Assembly (NCBI RefSeq): GCF_016545825.1
Contig: NC_052619.1
Location: forward strand, 44,607,682 to 44,671,681
Direction of reading: 5' to 3'
Source of the DNA: Eucalyptus grandis
Lineage: Eukaryota; Streptophyta; Magnoliopsida; Myrtales; Myrtaceae
DNA: 64,000 nucleotides
In this document: piece after piece, positions 61,493-64,000 of the stretch
How the letters are laid out: each line of letters starts with the position of its first letter
How positions within the stretch are numbered: the first letter of the stretch is position 1
Position numbers and translations under genes: made by a program
The notes under the pieces: generated by a model
Database searches by the model: none
Told to the model about the DNA's origin: nothing
Seen by the model: the letters and a program-made list of their open reading frames with translations, nothing else

Positions 61493-64000
61493 ATGGAGAC
61501 AAGTTCAAGTGGTTTTTCTATGATGGCTTCTCCAGTATTTACTGGAGAGAATTATCAACCATTGGCTGTTAAAATGAAAGCATTTTTGGAGGGTCATGAT
61601 CTGTGGGAAGCTGTGGAGGATGATTATGAAGTTGCTCCACTTCCAAATAATCCGACCATGAATCAAATCAAGCTTCATAAAGAGAGAACCACAAGGAAAG
61701 CCAAGGCAAAATCTTGCCTGTATGTTGCTGTCTCGCCTACCATCTTCACTAGAATTATGAAGTGTGACTCGCGAAGGTCATATGGGATTTCTTGAAGGAA
61801 GAATATGAAGGAGATGAGAAGATAAGAGGTATGAAGGTGTTGAATCTCTTGAGAGAATTTGAGAGACAGCAGATGAAGGAATCGAGTCGGTGAAGGAATA
61901 CTCGGATAGGCTAGTGGGAATAGCTGATAAAATCGAGTTTTGGGAACCGACTTGAGGAATGATAGGCTTGTTCAGAAGATCCTAGTGTCTCTTCCAGAAA
62001 AATTTGAAGCTACTATAGCTTCTCTGGAAAACACAAGGGACTTGGCTGATATAAAACTTGCAGAGTTGCTGAATGCTTTGCAGGCACAGGAGCACAGAAG
62101 ACTAATGAGGAGAGAAGATCATGTTGAGGGGGCATTGCAAGCCAAAGTAAAGCAAAATGATGGAGGCAAAGGGAAGAAATGGATTCAGTTTAAGGGAAAT
62201 GTTGCCGATTCGAAATTTTTACCAAAAGAAGGAAATGCTGGTGGATCTAGCAAATGGAAAAATAATAAAAGGCCATGTCAGTACTGTGGTGGAACCAACC
62301 ATCAGTCCTTTAGATGCTGGAAAAGGCCAGATGCGATGTGCAGAAGATGCCACAAGTTGGGTCATATGGAAGCTATTTGCAAAGGGAAAGCCTATCAGCA
62401 AACAGGAGAAGCACAAGTGGCAATGAGTGAAGTTGATGAAGAGCACTTATTTGTTGCTTCAGCTGGTGAATATTCAATCGAAAATAGTACATGGCTGATA
62501 GATAGTGGTTGTACTAATCACATGACGGCAACTTAGAGCTATTCAAGAGCATAAACAAAACAAGAAAAGTCCAAAGTCAGAATTGGCAATGGACAGCATA
62601 TTGAAGTTCAGGGTAAAGGTGTAGTTGTTGTTAAAGGAAACCAGGGGGTGAAGTTAATCAGGGATGTCCTCTTTGTGCCAAACATTGACCAGAATCTGTT
62701 AAGTGTTGGTCAGTTAGTGGAGAAGGGCTATATAGTGAAGTTCGAAGGAAGGGAATGTCTCATTAAAGATACCGACAAAGCAATGAAGTCTTGAGAGTTC
62801 AAATGAGGGATAAAAGTTTTGTGTTCAAGCCAAATGAGATGTAGCGAGATGGCTTTGAAGTGTACATAAGAGAATATAGAGTTGTGGCACAAAAGATTGG
62901 GGCATGTTCATAGGAGGAGTATGCTGGTTATGCAGAGAAATGGCCCGGGTAGATGATTTACCAAGCTTGAAGGAAGAGCTTCCACAATGCGTAACCTGCC
63001 TTCTTGGCAAACAAACCAGATTTCCCTTCAAAGGAGGAGTCTCGAAGACATATCAAAAGCTGGAATTAGTTCACACCGATGTGTGTGGACCTATGTCCGA
63101 ACCTTCTTTAAATGGAAGCAGGTATTTTATTACTTTTACTAATGATCTGACTAGAATGAGCTGGATCTATTTTCTGCAAGCTAAGACTCAAGTAGCTGAT
63201 GTATTTATGAAGTTTAAAGCATTAGTTGAAAATCAAAGTGGGAAGAGAATCAAAGCTCTCGGGTCGACAATGGATCGAGTATACAGCTAACAAATTCAAA
63301 CTGATTTGTGAGCAAGCTGGAATTGTACAGCAATTTACAGCCCCTTACTCACCTCAACAGAATGGGGTTAGTGAGAGGAAAAATAGAAGCATTATGGAGA
63401 TGGCCAGATGTTTGATGCAGGAAAAGAATTTGCCTAAAAGTTTTTAATGAGGCAGCCAACACGCTGTATTTCTTTTAAATAGATTACCTACAAAAGCTTT
63501 AGAGAAACTAACACCTCTCGAGGGCTGGCAAGACACTAAACCTTCTGTGAAAAATTTGAAGGTTTTTGGAAGTTTGTGTTATACTCATATTCCTGATGTC
63601 AAAAGGAATAAGCTTGATAAAAAGGCTGAGATTGGAATTTTTGTTGGATATAGCTCTCAATCAAAGGCTTACAGAATTTTCTATCCAAAGACAAGGAAGA
63701 TTACTGTGAGCAAGATGTTATGTTCTTAGAGGAAGATGAATGGAATTGGTTAAATGGAAGGAACACTGAATTGAAGCACTTTGAAAGATAACCTGAAACC
63801 GATGTGGAGACTAATGAAATTACAAGGGAAATGGAAGAAAATATAGATGATGAACCTGTAAGAGGCACAAGGTCACTTGCTGAGATCTATGAAAGGAGTA
63901 ATGTGGCAGTGCTCGAACCATCAAATTTTGTTGAAGCCAAGGAAGATCAGAAGTGGTTTGCAGCAATGCAGGAGGAGATGACAATGATTCAAAAAAATCA
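61493..64000 (+). pseudogene. Ty1/copia gag-pol, frameshifted and cut by the right window edge
   Basis: Gag starts METSSSGFSMMASPVFTGEN; the gag homology domain (LLREFERQQM, VQKILVSLPEKFEATIASLE) and two CCHC zinc knuckles (CQYCGGTNHQSFRC and CRRCHKLGHMEAIC, about 62280-62390) follow. Next come protease (WLIDSGCTNHMT, about 62490), the pre-integrase zinc region (LWHKRLGH ... CVTCLLGK, about 62880-63010), and integrase with VHTDVCGPM (63070) and PQQNGVSERKNRS (63350, catalytic Glu). The copia middle follows (KVFGSLCYTHIPDVKRNKLD), then the start of reverse transcriptase (WFAAMQEEMTMIQKN) at the edge. Frameshifts or stops occur near 61770, 61880-61940, 62535, 62795, 62940, 63260 (across the second catalytic Asp of integrase), 63445 and 63728. 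It is therefore inactive. Confidence 0.92.

Noticed and set aside
1..64000. A wholly new biological system (defence island, biosynthetic cluster)
   Set aside because: Besides NLR genes and mobile elements I found no set of co-located unfamiliar genes; the novelty here lies in repeat structure and insertion mechanisms.

Overview
This window is nuclear DNA of a flowering plant, almost certainly a dicot. The evidence is intron-containing plant gene architecture, TIR- and CC-type NLR resistance genes, copia elements primed by initiator tRNA-Met, PIF/Harbinger, MULE and tRNA-derived SINE elements, AT-rich spacers and GT..AG introns. The style of the repeats (GC-rich cores in 'cgtttgg' elements, many truncated SINE tails) would fit Myrtaceae such as Eucalyptus, but that is an impression and cannot be proven here.

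The window is an NLR cluster. (1) At 142-614 (-) lies the TIR exon of a TNL gene that runs off the left edge. (2) At 20556-23189 (+) is an uninterrupted single-exon CC-NB-LRR gene (CNL1, 877 aa) that has lost its C-terminal LRR end. (3) At 42600-46303 (+) is its close paralogue (CNL2), a pseudogene broken by frameshifts in and after the GLPL motif and in the LRR, and by a ~730-bp solo-LTR. The flanking DNA of these genes is present in about five copies (near 19.2-20.5, 23.2-25.0, 33.8-35.6, 36.1-38.5 and 39-42.6 kb). Only two of these still carry a gene, and one further orphan copy of the CNL 5' region sits at 26.26-26.37 kb.

A separate ~6-7 kb segmental duplication links 10.69-16.59 kb with 53.96-61.07 kb. 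Because the two copies act as filled and empty sites for each other, several insertions can be read directly: micro-insertions consisting only of a SINE-like 3' tail plus poly(A), a MULE-type MITE and a TRIM retrotransposon.

Mobile DNA fills most of the rest. Leftwards to rightwards: MULE-type TIR element with GC-rich core (2.49-3.55 kb); Tourist/Harbinger-like element (4.5-5.45 kb); copia pol remnant (-) at 6.15-8.84 kb with an LTR-like block inserted in it (8.84-10.56 kb); a ~6.28-kb PIF/Harbinger element (26,406-32,681) flanked by TTA, with degenerate Myb-like and DDE-transposase genes and two tandem arrays; non-autonomous relatives at 18.58, 32.99, 36.38 and 53.09 kb; two tRNA-derived SINEs (35.07 and 35.56 kb); a palindromic MITE (39.73-39.96 kb); a degenerate MULE transposase (52.44-53.10 kb); and a decayed copia element entering from 61.07 kb and running off the right edge. 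No CRISPR arrays, rRNA or convincing functional tRNA genes were seen. The only uninterrupted protein genes I would defend are the TNL exon and CNL1.
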